The translations under genes and the position numbers were made by a program. A stretch of 64,000 nt of DNA from an uncultured Sphingorhabdus sp. (lineage in GTDB: Bacteria; Pseudomonadota; Alphaproteobacteria; Sphingomonadales; Sphingomonadaceae), in NCBI GenBank assembly GCA_947501885.1, contig CANMXN010000002.1, positions 248,001 through 312,000 on the forward strand. Reading direction: 5' to 3'. The stretch's first letter is position 1, and each line of letters begins with the position of its first letter. This document shows, in pieces, positions 1 to 8,614 of this stretch. The notes under the pieces were generated by a model. It saw nothing but the letters and a program-made list of their open reading frames with translations, had not been told where the DNA came from and searched no databases.

Positions 1-1037
1 AGTGTAATAAAATCACTATCATAAACACTATTACCGATGATTTTAGCATCGGATACTTGAACATAGCGGTTAACAGGCGAGTTTGGCACACCATTCATAA
101 CGGTTAATGCACTAGCAAAACCGCTACCACGCAGACCTTCCATATAATTATGACGGACCGTCTGTCCTTTATTGATGACGCGTATACCACCCGTATGATC
201 TTTACCATTGCCCAAAAATATATTGCGCTCGACCAGATTATTGTCGCCATGGCGCAATGTTAAAGTACCGCTGCTTTCAAAAAATATATTGCCGCGCAAA
301 ATATTACCACCCGATTTAGAAGAGATAATCTCTACCTCTCCATCGCAGCGGTCAAAATAATTATTCTCAACGATTGTATTAGAATTATATTGCGCAAATT
401 TGCTCGTCCCAATGCGTAACGTCTCTCCACCATTTGATCCCAATGCAGGGCGCGGACCAAAATAATTATGGTCTATTTTATGATTATTCTCGCGGCTGTC
501 TGCGCTGTTCAATCGCACCGCAAGCGTCACCCCTTTATTCGTTTTACCTACCAGATTATTATGGTCAAAGCGATTGTTTTGGCCGTAAATACCAACCCAA
601 TAATCATTGTCAAAACGATCAGGCTTGCTGAAATGATCGATCACAATTTCCGTTATGCGGCTATTATAAGCAAGATCATCCTTGCTTCGGCGGAACGAGA
701 TGACCTCTCCTGTTGGGCTATACCCATCTCGAAAGACAAGGCCTGATACAATTAAATGATGCCCACCAATACGCAGATTGGACTGACCAGAGATTATCAC
801 CTTACCCGCTGTTTCTGCTGTCAATGTGATGGGCTTATCAGCCGTTCCTTTTGCGCTGAGCGTGATTTCAAAATTATTCCATACACCATCTGCGAGCGTG
901 ATAATATCCCCAGGCTTGAGGTTTTTGGAAACTTCAAAATATTGTTTTTGATTGGCAACCAAATAATCTTTAGCATTTATAGTGGAAGAGGCACTAATCA
1001 CCATCAATAAAACAACAATAGTGAACAAATTGCGCAT
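1..1037 (-). CDS. PL6-family polysaccharide (alginate-type) lyase, partial
   Basis: The reading frame starts with ATG at 1037 and runs off the left edge, so only about 345 N-terminal residues are present. Residues 1-22 form a signal peptide ending near NAKDY, so the enzyme is exported. The rest is a right-handed parallel beta-helix sequence with repeated N-N-x-F/I turns. It carries the PL6 signature region: NGGETLRIGTS near 202-212, CDGEVEIISSKS near 231-242 and TLTLRHGDN near 258-266. By analogy with characterised PL6 enzymes, K241 and R262 would be the catalytic base and acid, and the glutamates before K241 would bind calcium. PL6 enzymes cleave alginate by beta-elimination; chondroitinase B belongs to the same family, so substrate is inferred. 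The GntR regulator just upstream on the same strand fits an inducible uronate-polymer locus. Confidence 0.9.
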   Translation of the reverse strand, partial: MRNLFTIVVLLMVISASSTINAKDYLVANQKQYFEVSKNLKPGDIITLADGVWNNFEITLSAKGTADKPITLTAETAGKVIISGQSNLRIGGHHLIVSGLVFRDGYSPTGEVISFRRSKDDLAYNSRITEIVIDHFSKPDRFDNDYWVGIYGQNNRFDHNNLVGKTNKGVTLAVRLNSADSRENNHKIDHNYFGPRPALGSNGGETLRIGTSKFAQYNSNTIVENNYFDRCDGEVEIISSKSGGNILRGNIFFESSGTLTLRHGDNNLVERNIFLGNGKDHTGGIRVINKGQTVRHNYMEGLRGSGFASALTVMNGVPNSPVNRYVQVSDAKIIGNSVYDSDFIT

Positions 1038-1101
1038 TTATCTTACCCTCCTAATTTAGAGGCTATCAAGCAGTATAGTGGCTGTCAACCAATTTATAAT
1101 A

Positions 1102-1118
1102 CCAAATATAAATTTTGG
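1102..1118. promoter_or_regulatory. Operator-like inverted repeat upstream of the PL6 gene
   Basis: CCAAA and TTTGG are arranged as an inverted repeat with a 7-bp AT spacer, between the end of the GntR gene and the PL6 start codon. TACCAA words recur upstream of the GntR gene (about 2170 and 2205). It may be the site of the neighbouring GntR regulator, but it does not closely match a known FadR-type consensus, so this is a guess from position and symmetry. Confidence 0.3.
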
Positions 1119-1146
1119 CATAGATGATTGGTCTAGCTATATTGTA

Positions 1147-1887
1147 TTAATTTAATCTCGCAGTAGAGAGGAAACGTTCACGACTCTCATTTGCACGTTG
1201 CTGCACTTCTAAAAGAGCTTTTTTCTCAGTAACATTCAGCATAGCTTCAATAAGACGAAAGAAATGCTCTCGCATGGCAAGCCTAGCGCCTTCTGAATTG
1301 CGTGCAATCAAAGCATCAAGGATGAGTTGATGTTCTGCTTTGCGTGATTCTGCATCATGCTCGCATACTGCGCTATATGCTTCGCGCACTTGCGGCAATT
1401 CTTCGCGCATCCGCCACAAAGTCTCAATTGTGTGCATTATAGCCTTATTGCCTGATGCCGCGGCAATCTTGGCATGAAATTGTCGATCCGCTGCATTAGC
1501 TTCATCATCATCTTTAGCGGCCATTTGCAAAATCAATCTTTGTAACTCAGCTAAATCCTCATCACTAATAACTTTAGCTGCAAGAGCGGCAGCTTCAGAC
1601 TCGATTAGTGACCGAGCTTCAGTCAATTCAAAAGCACTTACATCTGGAAGAACGCCCAATTCATCGGGTTGTTTTTCAGCCACATAGACGCCTGAGCCCG
1701 TTTTGATTTCCAAACGCCCAATAGCTTGCAGAGCAATTTCAGCTTCCCTAATCGTGACACGGCTTACATCAAATCGCTCAGCAAGTTCGCGCTCACCAGG
1801 CAACCGAGTCCCGACGGGGAAAACTCCATCAGTAATTAATTTAGAAATACGATCTGCAACGCTATGAAATAGCCTCTTCTCTGACAT
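1147..1887 (-). CDS. GntR-family regulator, FadR subfamily (FCD domain)
   Basis: This 246-residue transcription factor has a winged helix at about residues 5-70, including the recognition stretch FDVSRVTIREAEIALQ and the GSGVYV wing. An all-helical FCD effector domain fills about 85-225, where family members bind small organic acids, often uronates. It is transcribed toward the PL6 lyase gene, ending about 110 bp before that gene's start, so it probably controls polysaccharide uptake and breakdown. Length is normal for the family. The effector is not readable from sequence; a sugar acid such as an alginate-derived keto-deoxy-hexonate would fit the neighbour. Confidence 0.88.
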   Translation of the reverse strand: MSEKRLFHSVADRISKLITDGVFPVGTRLPGERELAERFDVSRVTIREAEIALQAIGRLEIKTGSGVYVAEKQPDELGVLPDVSAFELTEARSLIESEAAALAAKVISDEDLAELQRLILQMAAKDDDEANAADRQFHAKIAAASGNKAIMHTIETLWRMREELPQVREAYSAVCEHDAESRKAEHQLILDALIARNSEGARLAMREHFFRLIEAMLNVTEKKALLEVQQRANESRERFLSTARLN

Positions 1888-2447
1888 TCTTAACTCTATC
1901 CTTTTAATAAACCCCTTTATAACACCACTTACGGTAACTTACTATATCAAAAAATGATGACCCGTAGGTTCTTACTGACCATCGCATCGGATTAAAATTT
2001 AAATCTTACACCAGTGGAAACCCTATACTTAGAGATACTTTTTTGTGAACGCAAACTTCCTGATTTATTCCTCATTTTGATAACTTCCCCCTATTCCCTT
2101 GGGGCTTAGACTGTCTAGATCATACTAATTTGTCAACCTATAAAGCATGCCTATACATAATAATGTATCATACCAATTATAAAATATTTTTATCTATGCT
2201 TATACCAAATGATATTATTGTTGGAAATCAAACCTGCCAGTTTCAGCCCTGTTAACTAATGCGTAAATGCAATATATATTATAATCTCATTTCTAAAGAG
2301 TATCTTGCGCATTCTCTGATACACTCACTTCCTTTAAAAACATCAATAGCTGGCCACAGTCGGTAAATAGCGATAATATTTTCAGAAAAATATATTTACT
2401 CAATAGGCTGTAACACAACGCAATTTATCGCAGTGAAACACAGACAT
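1888..2447. other. Intergenic region, no gene seen
   Basis: AT-rich stretch between the GntR gene and the DUF305-LVIVD gene, with stops in all frames and no recognisable RNA. It must hold the GntR promoter. TACCAA(T/A) words at about 2170-2176 and 2204-2210 resemble the motif in front of the PL6 gene, and ACCAAATGATATTATTGTTGG-like symmetry near 2205-2225 could be an operator. Nothing firmer can be said. Confidence 0.4.
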
Positions 2448-2487
2448 GAAAAATGCCTGACCTCATCTCTCAGCTGAGGCATTTTTC
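2448..2487 (-). terminator. Stem-loop terminator after the DUF305-LVIVD gene
   Basis: GAAAAATGCCT and AGGCATTTTTC form an 11-bp perfect stem, with the inner CTCAGCTGAG able to fold further. It lies 17 bp after the stop codon of the minus-strand gene. A/T runs on both sides of the stem make it a plausible bidirectional intrinsic terminator. Confidence 0.75.
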
Positions 2488-2504
2488 ATTATAGAAAGTT
2501 AGTC

Positions 2505-4742
2505 TTATTTTGCTTTTGATACTTTAGAGCGTGCTTTGGATAATCTCTTAAGTGTTTTTTTAGACCAAGTAACAGGATATTGTGTTTGCGGATTGAACAC
2601 TTTTCCTTGGTTCGCGGCTTTAGCAGCAGCAATTTCATCTGCTGTTAAAAATTCGCTCGCCTCTAATTCAAATACATCAATACCGCGCGCAATCTCCGTC
2701 GCATAAATACGGCCATTATACCAATAGGCTGACCAATAACCGCCCGTAATAAGCTGATCTTTATCAACTGGGCCGCGATCGAAATAGGCAATTTCAACTG
2801 GCTTTTTGGCATCGGTAAAATCAATCACGCTAACGCCGCCTTGATACCAAGCTTGGACAAATATATCGCGTCCTGGCACGGGGATGATAGAACCATTATG
2901 CGCTACGCAATTCTCTTTATCGCTTTGCGGTGCAGGTAATTTATAGGTGCTACGAAACTCTAATTTATTATCGACGATTTCATAAATAGCATTGGCGCCC
3001 CAAGTTTTGGGATCAGCCGCTTGGCAGCGCGGACGCGTCCCGCCGCCCCATTCGTCGGTGAACAACACTTTTGTACCGTCATTGCTGAACGTCGCAGAAT
3101 GCCAATAAGCAAAACCTTTATCTACCACTTCATGGATCCGCTTTGGTTTGCGAGGATCGCTAATATCAAAAATCACACCATTTCCAGAACAAGCCCCTGC
3201 GGCTAAATTCTTAGATGGAAACACCGTGATGTCATGGCAGTGATCGGTACGGTTGGTATCTTGGGTTTCTTTACCCTGTTTATCTTTGCCATGATCTCCG
3301 CCTTGCCATAATCCTGCCAGACGGCCCGTTTTAGGATCGGCAAAAACCGCAGGGCTATCAATTACTTTGGATCGGGATGGGTCGGCAAGAGGAATCTCAA
3401 TAACATCAATGCGAAATAATGCGGTACGATCATCACCCGATACTTCGCCGATACAGCCTGCCAACTCTTCTTCTTCGCGAATACGCGCATTACCTGAATT
3501 ATATATGATTAAAGAATCTGCAGTTTCCTTCACAACCGAATGGGTGTGCGACCCTCGGCATGTTTGCACCTGACCGACTTGGACAGGTTTTGTGATATCC
3601 GATATGTCAAATATTCTTAAGCCACGAAAACGATCTTTACTCACCTTACCTTCTACACCTTGCAGACCGCAATCAAGCCTTGCGCGCGTATCTTGGACGC
3701 TCATCAATAATAAATCACCAACAATAGAAACATCACCTTGGCCGCCAGGACAAACAACAGAGCTAACCAATGTTGGTTTGCCATCATCACCTAGTTCATA
3801 AGCATTCCAACCATGATAATTACCAGCCACCATCAGATCTCCCGAAAAGGCCATGTCGGTATTGGTAAAGCTCAACAGTGGAGATCGTTTTGCAAATTCA
3901 GGCTTTTTCTCCTTATCGCTCTTTGCTCTCTCTTCTTTGTCACTCGCTGGCTTTTCATCTTCATCTTTTTTCTTGGCTTTTAAAGGTTTCAACCCTGCTG
4001 GATTGGCTGGATTAAAAAAGCCAGCGGGTTTGGGCAGGCTTGCAATTTTGCGTAAATTTTTGATAGCTTCGCCAGCATCTACAAATCCAGGTTTCAACCC
4101 AGCGCGCGGATCTGTAGATAGGCTGCCATAGACCGCATTCATACGTTCAATTTCTGCTTTTTGGTCGCGTACAATATCATCTGCAAATTGCGCCATTGTC
4201 GGATCATATGCGCTGCCTGGATATTCAAGCAACACATCCACCATATCAAGAGCACCCTCATGGTGGGCAATCATCAATTTTAAGAATAATTTATCGAATG
4301 CAGCACCGCGCGCCGCCGCTAATTGTCGCATCTGTATTGGACTTGCCATACCGCGCATGGTGTGATGAGCATGCCCAAGACCAGCCGTTGTTAAAGATTC
4401 AGCGCGATCATCAAGCCACGTGCGCATGAATTTCATCTCATCTTTTTGACTAGCATCAATGCGCCCCGCTACGGTGATGATATCTTCTTGGTTGGTGCGA
4501 TCCTTGACCAAAGCCGCCATATCAACGGCCTGTTGATGGTGAACAATCATGCCTTGCATGAACAATACATCAGCGGGAGAGTAACGATTATCAGCCAATT
4601 TGGTAGCTTCATCGCTGCTAAGGTTTTTGGGACTCACGCCAACTCCGCCAGGTTGTACAATAGGTGCTTCACTATTGGCAAAGGCATTGGGCATAATCAT
4701 TGCCGCGCTGATCAACGTGACTGTTACTAGAGACTTCCTCAT
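2505..4742 (-). CDS. Exported DUF305-LVIVD repeat protein
   Basis: A 745-residue protein with a signal peptide (residues 1-23, cut after NAFA). Two DUF305 helical pairs follow, each with a His-rich motif: MIVHHQQAVDM at 65-75 and MIAHHEGALDM at 157-167, with GHAHHTMRGM between them at 123-132. DUF305 is a ferritin-like fold often found with metal, especially copper, handling, so these His/Met motifs may bind metal. Residues about 245-290 are a Lys/Glu-rich low-complexity linker. The remaining 430 residues resemble LVIVD repeats that form a beta-propeller. Start ATG is preceded by GGGAGAG. The gene stands alone with its own terminator. The biochemical role is unknown; the protein should act in the periplasm or at the cell surface. 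Confidence 0.85.
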   Translation of the reverse strand: MRKSLVTVTLISAAMIMPNAFANSEAPIVQPGGVGVSPKNLSSDEATKLADNRYSPADVLFMQGMIVHHQQAVDMAALVKDRTNQEDIITVAGRIDASQKDEMKFMRTWLDDRAESLTTAGLGHAHHTMRGMASPIQMRQLAAARGAAFDKLFLKLMIAHHEGALDMVDVLLEYPGSAYDPTMAQFADDIVRDQKAEIERMNAVYGSLSTDPRAGLKPGFVDAGEAIKNLRKIASLPKPAGFFNPANPAGLKPLKAKKKDEDEKPASDKEERAKSDKEKKPEFAKRSPLLSFTNTDMAFSGDLMVAGNYHGWNAYELGDDGKPTLVSSVVCPGGQGDVSIVGDLLLMSVQDTRARLDCGLQGVEGKVSKDRFRGLRIFDISDITKPVQVGQVQTCRGSHTHSVVKETADSLIIYNSGNARIREEEELAGCIGEVSGDDRTALFRIDVIEIPLADPSRSKVIDSPAVFADPKTGRLAGLWQGGDHGKDKQGKETQDTNRTDHCHDITVFPSKNLAAGACSGNGVIFDISDPRKPKRIHEVVDKGFAYWHSATFSNDGTKVLFTDEWGGGTRPRCQAADPKTWGANAIYEIVDNKLEFRSTYKLPAPQSDKENCVAHNGSIIPVPGRDIFVQAWYQGGVSVIDFTDAKKPVEIAYFDRGPVDKDQLITGGYWSAYWYNGRIYATEIARGIDVFELEASEFLTADEIAAAKAANQGKVFNPQTQYPVTWSKKTLKRLSKARSKVSKAK

Positions 4743-5173
4743 TTACTACTCTCCCTAAAGATATATCATAGCATATTACTAATCTAATGCATTATTGGTG
4801 TCGAGTGTAAATAGTGGGTAGATGCAAGCTGTGGTATTAGAAATACACTATCATCATGAGAGAATTTTAATGGTTTATTTTAAATTGGCATTGGATATTA
4901 AACCTTATCTATAATCATACTCTCTGCTTGTTATAAGCGGTTTTATTATCCGATTCTATCAGAAGAAGGTTACTTTCGTTACATTATTGAAGTTTATAGA
5001 TATAATATTCGGAAGAGAAATAGCACTCTTATCTAATCACAAATAGTGCAAGCTGGTTTGCAACAATGCAAGAAAGATGGTTTCACTTCCTCAAGATAAT
5101 ATTTTTTTTTCATATGCGCCTTCACCTTTATCAAGGTAATAAGCTTGTAATAATAATGATCTTCCGCAAGATT
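4743..5173. other. Intergenic region, no gene seen
   Basis: About 430 bp of AT-rich sequence between the DUF305-LVIVD start and the end of mccA. It should hold the DUF305-LVIVD promoter near its left end. No conserved protein, RNA or convincing terminator is visible; a weak TCTT/AAGA hairpin follows mccA. Confidence 0.4.
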
Positions 5174-7066
5174 CTATGCTTCATTCGCATCAATTTGGGC
5201 AAGCAATGCATCAACCTGCACTTGCGCATCGAGCGCAGCGTTCAAGCATGACACAATTCCATCAAAAGGCGCGGTCAGGCTATGCTCCATTTTCATCGCT
5301 TCTAAGGTGAAGAGTTTCTGGCCCTTGGTCACGCTATCGCCTTCGGAAATGTCCACTGCGATTATCTTACCTGGCATGGGGGACAATATCGCGCCGTCTG
5401 ATGCCGTGCCTGCTGCACTAGAGGTATGTTTTGGTAAACCTATGCTAAAGCTATTACCATTTTTGGTAATCAATGCTCCATCAGCATAGTCCGTTGAGGA
5501 GTATGTATCACCATAGAAATCTGGTATTTTTGGGATAGTATAAAGTATCCCATTGGACTGAAGATTAAGTGTGGTATTTTGAGATTGATTAAGCCTAAAA
5601 CCCTCAAGTAATTCATTCGTTCTACTATGATAACTTTCATTGGAATATTGTTCAACCAAATGTCTAGCGGCTTGTCCCAGCATCTCCGTATCAGGTTCGT
5701 TAGGAGGAATTAGAGAATCCCCTTTATCAGCGATAAATGCCGTAGTAATATCTCCTGATTTAAACTGAGGGTTATTTGCAGCCAAATAGAGAAATCCAGC
5801 ATTGGATTTAACGGGCCAAACAGCCGTTCCTTGTAAAGCATCTAGTAAGCCTTCAATAGCTTCTGTACGGTCAATATCGTGAACAATAAGCTTAGCTATC
5901 ATGGGGTCATAATATGGAGAGATAATTGAATTTTCTTCTACACCTGAATCTACTCTTATACGTTCATCTGGCAGACAATAACGGTCTAGTTTTCCAATGC
6001 TTGGAAGAAACCCACTCGCTGGATCTTCGGCATAGAGACGTGCTTCGATAGCATGACCGTTGATGCTTAACTCGTCTTGGCGTAGCGGAATTTTCTCGCC
6101 CGACGCTACGCGCAATTGCCATTCCACCAGATCAACGCCCGTGATTTCTTCGGTAACGGGATGCTCCACCTGAAGCCGCGTGTTCATTTCCATGAACCAT
6201 ATTTTATCCGCTTTCAGACCATCGCTGCCATCGGCGATAAATTCGACTGTACCAGCTCCTTCATAATCCACTGCTTTGGCTGCGCGCACCGCCGCTCCGC
6301 ACACCGCTTCACGTGTGGCTTCGTCCATTCCGGGGGCTGGGGCTTCTTCGATCACCTTTTGATGGCGGCGTTGCAGCGAACAATCACGCTCAAACAAATG
6401 CACCACATTGCCATGGCTATCGCCAAAGATTTGCACTTCGATATGCCGCGGGCTTTCAATCCATTTTTCAATCAGCACGATATCATTGCCAAAACTGGCC
6501 TTAGCCTCGCGCTGACATGACGCCAGACTATCAGCAAAATCGTCGGGATTATCCACTTTGCGCATGCCTTTGCCGCCGCCGCCCGCAATCGCTTTAATCA
6601 GCACAGGATAGCCAATTTCATCGGCTTGCTTAGCCAGATATTGCGGCTCTTGATTATCGCCAATATAGCCCGGCGTGACGGGAACACCTGCTTCTTGCAT
6701 TAATATTTTTGCCGCATCTTTCAGACCCATCGCACGGATACTGTGCGGTTTTGGCCCAACCCAAATCAGGCCCGCATCGATCACGGCCTGCGCGAAATCT
6801 GCATTTTCGGACAAAAATCCATAGCCAGGGTGGATCGCTTCTGCACCGCTTTCTTTTGCAGCCGCAATAATTTTTTCGCCGACCAAATAAGATTCATTCG
6901 CGGGCGATGGCCCGATATGGATTGCTTCATCGGCGGATCGCACATGCAGTGATTTTGCGTCAGCATCGCTATACACCGCGATGGTGCGTATGCCCATGGC
7001 GCGTGCGGTGCGGATGATGCGGCAAGCAATTTCCCCGCGATTGGCAATAAGAAGCGATTTGATCAT
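5174..7066 (-). CDS. mccA: Biotin carboxylase subunit of an acyl-CoA carboxylase, probably methylcrotonyl-CoA
   Basis: A 630-residue alpha subunit: N-terminal biotin carboxylase with SLLIANRGEIACRI at the start and the ATP-grasp loop IAGGGGKGMRKV, then a variable linker and a C-terminal biotinyl domain with EAMKMEH, the biotinylated lysine being K592. It loads CO2 on biotin for carboxylation of 3-methylcrotonyl-CoA in leucine breakdown. The longer frame to 7120 is rejected because the family begins at MIKSLLIANRGE and GGAGAG precedes this ATG. Its start overlaps the stop of the upstream lipoprotein gene (ATGA), suggesting coupled translation. The ivd gene upstream favours methylcrotonyl-CoA over propionyl- or geranyl-CoA. 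The beta subunit gene is separated from it by a 1.5-kb insertion, which is unusual. Confidence 0.9.
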   Translation of the reverse strand: MIKSLLIANRGEIACRIIRTARAMGIRTIAVYSDADAKSLHVRSADEAIHIGPSPANESYLVGEKIIAAAKESGAEAIHPGYGFLSENADFAQAVIDAGLIWVGPKPHSIRAMGLKDAAKILMQEAGVPVTPGYIGDNQEPQYLAKQADEIGYPVLIKAIAGGGGKGMRKVDNPDDFADSLASCQREAKASFGNDIVLIEKWIESPRHIEVQIFGDSHGNVVHLFERDCSLQRRHQKVIEEAPAPGMDEATREAVCGAAVRAAKAVDYEGAGTVEFIADGSDGLKADKIWFMEMNTRLQVEHPVTEEITGVDLVEWQLRVASGEKIPLRQDELSINGHAIEARLYAEDPASGFLPSIGKLDRYCLPDERIRVDSGVEENSIISPYYDPMIAKLIVHDIDRTEAIEGLLDALQGTAVWPVKSNAGFLYLAANNPQFKSGDITTAFIADKGDSLIPPNEPDTEMLGQAARHLVEQYSNESYHSRTNELLEGFRLNQSQNTTLNLQSNGILYTIPKIPDFYGDTYSSTDYADGALITKNGNSFSIGLPKHTSSAAGTASDGAILSPMPGKIIAVDISEGDSVTKGQKLFTLEAMKMEHSLTAPFDGIVSCLNAALDAQVQVDALLAQIDANEA

Positions 7067-7587
7067 TTGGTGCGCTCTCTCCGTTTTAGTGTATTCATGA
7101 AAGCACTCGACAAGCCACATTTATCCAAAATCGTACTGAAACCATAGTTATCGTCTTCCATTGTTATGCTATTATCAAAATAAACAAAAGTTTTGTTCCC
7201 CGTAAATGCCCCATATAAATTTTTGGAATTAACTTCTCCACAGACTGCACCTGTATCTTCGATAGTCTCTACATTAGAGAATACTGCGGAATCAGGATCT
7301 TTCAAAATAACTTTTACTTCATTTTTAGCCGAACTAATTTCTGAAGAGTCGCAGCCTAGCAGTGCCAATAGGCATAGCGCAGCGCTAAATTGCTTGGCTA
7401 TTTTCAGACTCGTATTTGGTCCCAATTGAACTTGACTGCCCTTTGGATTAGAATATTGGTTACTGTAACATAACGAATTTGTCTTTTGATGGCAATCTTG
7501 TCTATAAAGAATAAGCCGAGATAACTGTAAGTTTGTTTGATACGATCTTCTGATTATATTACTCAATTCACAGTTATTTACTTTCAT
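7063..7587 (-). CDS. Hypothetical lipoprotein, 174 residues
   Basis: A lipobox-like stretch, LCLLALLGC, lies near residues 70-80, followed by a short secreted domain with VILKDPDSAVFSNV and VCGEVNSKN, a pattern seen in small uncharacterised bacterial lipoproteins. The first 60 residues are not signal-like. The ATG at 7587 has an AGGA 8 nt upstream, yet a lipoprotein signal would need a later start, perhaps a TTG near residue 55, so the true start is uncertain. The stop overlaps the mccA start by 4 bp. It lies between REP elements in the middle of the mcc genes and has no obvious role in the pathway. Confidence 0.6.
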   Translation of the reverse strand: MKVNNCELSNIIRRSYQTNLQLSRLILYRQDCHQKTNSLCYSNQYSNPKGSQVQLGPNTSLKIAKQFSAALCLLALLGCDSSEISSAKNEVKVILKDPDSAVFSNVETIEDTGAVCGEVNSKNLYGAFTGNKTFVYFDNSITMEDDNYGFSTILDKCGLSSAFMNTLKRRERTK

Positions 7588-7634
7588 TCTTCAGTCCTCT
7601 CATATTTATTACCCAATCGCCACCCTGAACCCAA

Positions 7635-7662
7635 TCGTCATGCTGAACTTGTTTCAGCATCC
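7635..7662 (+). repeat. REP-like palindrome (copy A)
   Basis: TCGTCATGCTGAACTTGTTT continuing to CAGCATCC; ATGCTGAA/TTCAGCAT form 8-bp arms. It is the inverted counterpart of copy B at 8006-8033 (27 of 28 identical) and the two flank the GIY-YIG gene. A half copy with CACCCTGAAC lies just left at about 7618-7630. Confidence 0.8.
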
Positions 7663-7684
7663 ATTTTACGTCATGTTCAGACTT

Positions 7685-7990
7685 ATGGAAAAACAACCTT
7701 GCGTCTATATATTGGTGAGCGGTCATTACGGCACGATTTATATTGGTGTGACGTCTGATTTGATGGGCCGTATGCACCAACATCGCAGCAAAGTAGCGGA
7801 TGGTTTTACTAAAAAATATGCGGTGCATCATTTGGTTCGTTTTGAATTTTTTGCTGATATGGAGGGGGCTATTTTGCGCGAGAAACAATTGAAAAACTGG
7901 CATAGACAGTGGAAAGTTAATTTGATTGAAAGCGATAACCCGCATTGGATTGACTTGGCTGTCAATCTTGGTTTTCCAGCCATTGGGTAG
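7685..7990 (+). CDS. GIY-YIG nuclease domain protein
   Basis: A 101-residue single-domain protein of the UPF0213/GIY-YIG type. It has CVYILVSGHYGTIYIGVT at residues 6-23, where YIL and YIG represent the GIY-YIG motif, an arginine about ten residues on (MGRMHQH), and a helix with AILREKQLKNWHRQWK containing the conserved glutamate region. The start is taken at MEKQPC; the longer frame from 7640 simply translates the adjacent REP element. It is the only plus-strand gene inside the minus-strand mcc gene group and is bracketed by inverted REP copies A and B. This suggests it arrived as a small cassette. Such small GIY-YIG proteins have no settled cellular role. Confidence 0.85.
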   Translation: MEKQPCVYILVSGHYGTIYIGVTSDLMGRMHQHRSKVADGFTKKYAVHHLVRFEFFADMEGAILREKQLKNWHRQWKVNLIESDNPHWIDLAVNLGFPAIG

Positions 7991-8005
7991 AATATTATGC
8001 ACAAT

Positions 8006-8033
8006 GGATGCTGAAATAAGTTCAGCATGACGA
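8006..8033 (-). repeat. REP-like palindrome (copy B)
   Basis: GGATGCTGAAATAAGTTCAG continuing to CATGACGA. It is copy A in reverse orientation with one difference in the loop and lies 15 bp after the GIY-YIG stop codon. Confidence 0.8.
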
Positions 8034-8064
8034 ATGTGCTTTTGAGTGATAAAGTTTTTTATCA

Positions 8065-8478
8065 TCAGAGTTGATCTAAATCTTTGCGACGATCATCACT
8101 GCTGGCTTTAACCAAAATAAACATTCCATAACAACAGGCTGAGGCACCGATTACAAAGCCTATGATTGCTCTACCTTGATTCCTTCCAGCATTGGGTTCT
8201 CCTATCAATGTCAAGATAAAGTAAACAAATAAGATTATTGATAAACCACCAATAATCATCCATTTAGCTGTATTGTAATTTTCTCGCTTATAAAGATCAT
8301 AATATCCGATATATCTATCTTTAGCAGCATTAAAGACCCAAGTAATTTCATCTTTGTTTGCTTCTTGAATATGATCAAATTGATGTTTTATTTTATCAAT
8401 AGGATAGCCAGCCTGCAGTTGTTGATATACTTTTATAGAAATCTCAGATAATTCTTTTTTACGGTCTTCAGCTATCAT
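8065..8478 (-). CDS. Hypothetical membrane protein, 137 residues
   Basis: The first 65 residues are charged and helical, followed by two hydrophobic segments at about 73-93 (MIIGGLSIILFVYFILTLI) and 103-125 (AIIGFVIGASACCYGMFILV), then a short charged tail. GGGAG precedes the ATG. It lies between REP copies B and D within the insertion that separates mccB from mccA. I recognise no family. Nothing links it to leucine degradation, so it may be cargo of the insertion. Confidence 0.65.
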   Translation of the reverse strand: MIAEDRKKELSEISIKVYQQLQAGYPIDKIKHQFDHIQEANKDEITWVFNAAKDRYIGYYDLYKRENYNTAKWMIIGGLSIILFVYFILTLIGEPNAGRNQGRAIIGFVIGASACCYGMFILVKASSDDRRKDLDQL

Positions 8479-8508
8479 TTTTCAATCTCCCTATGTTTAT
8501 TAAACATA

Positions 8509-8586
8509 TCGTCACCCTGAACTTGGTTCAGGGTCTCATGGCTATTAATATTACAGAGAGATGCTGAAATAAATTCAGCATGACGA
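8509..8586. repeat. REP-like doublet (copies D and C)
   Basis: Copy D (8509-8536, forward, CACCCTGAACTTGGTTCAGG core) and copy C (8559-8586, reverse, ATGCTGAAATAAATTCAGCA core) face each other across 22 bp. They occupy the spacer between mccB and the small membrane protein gene. Together with A and B this gives four REP copies in about 1 kb. Confidence 0.8.
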
Positions 8587-8614
8587 GAGTGATTATATAG
8601 AAACAACTCCCCCA

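Noticed and set aside
5066-5251. 61-codon plus-strand frame near the end of mccA
   Set aside because: It overlaps the biotinyl-domain coding sequence and has no recognisable feature.
7067-7120. Longer N-terminus for mccA
   Set aside because: Eighteen extra residues are not family-like and would overlap the lipoprotein gene; the ATG at 7066 has a ribosome site and an ATGA junction.
7574-8065. 163-codon minus-strand frame over the GIY-YIG gene
   Set aside because: It is mostly the antisense of the nuclease gene and starts and ends in REP elements; the plus-strand frame has clear GIY-YIG motifs.
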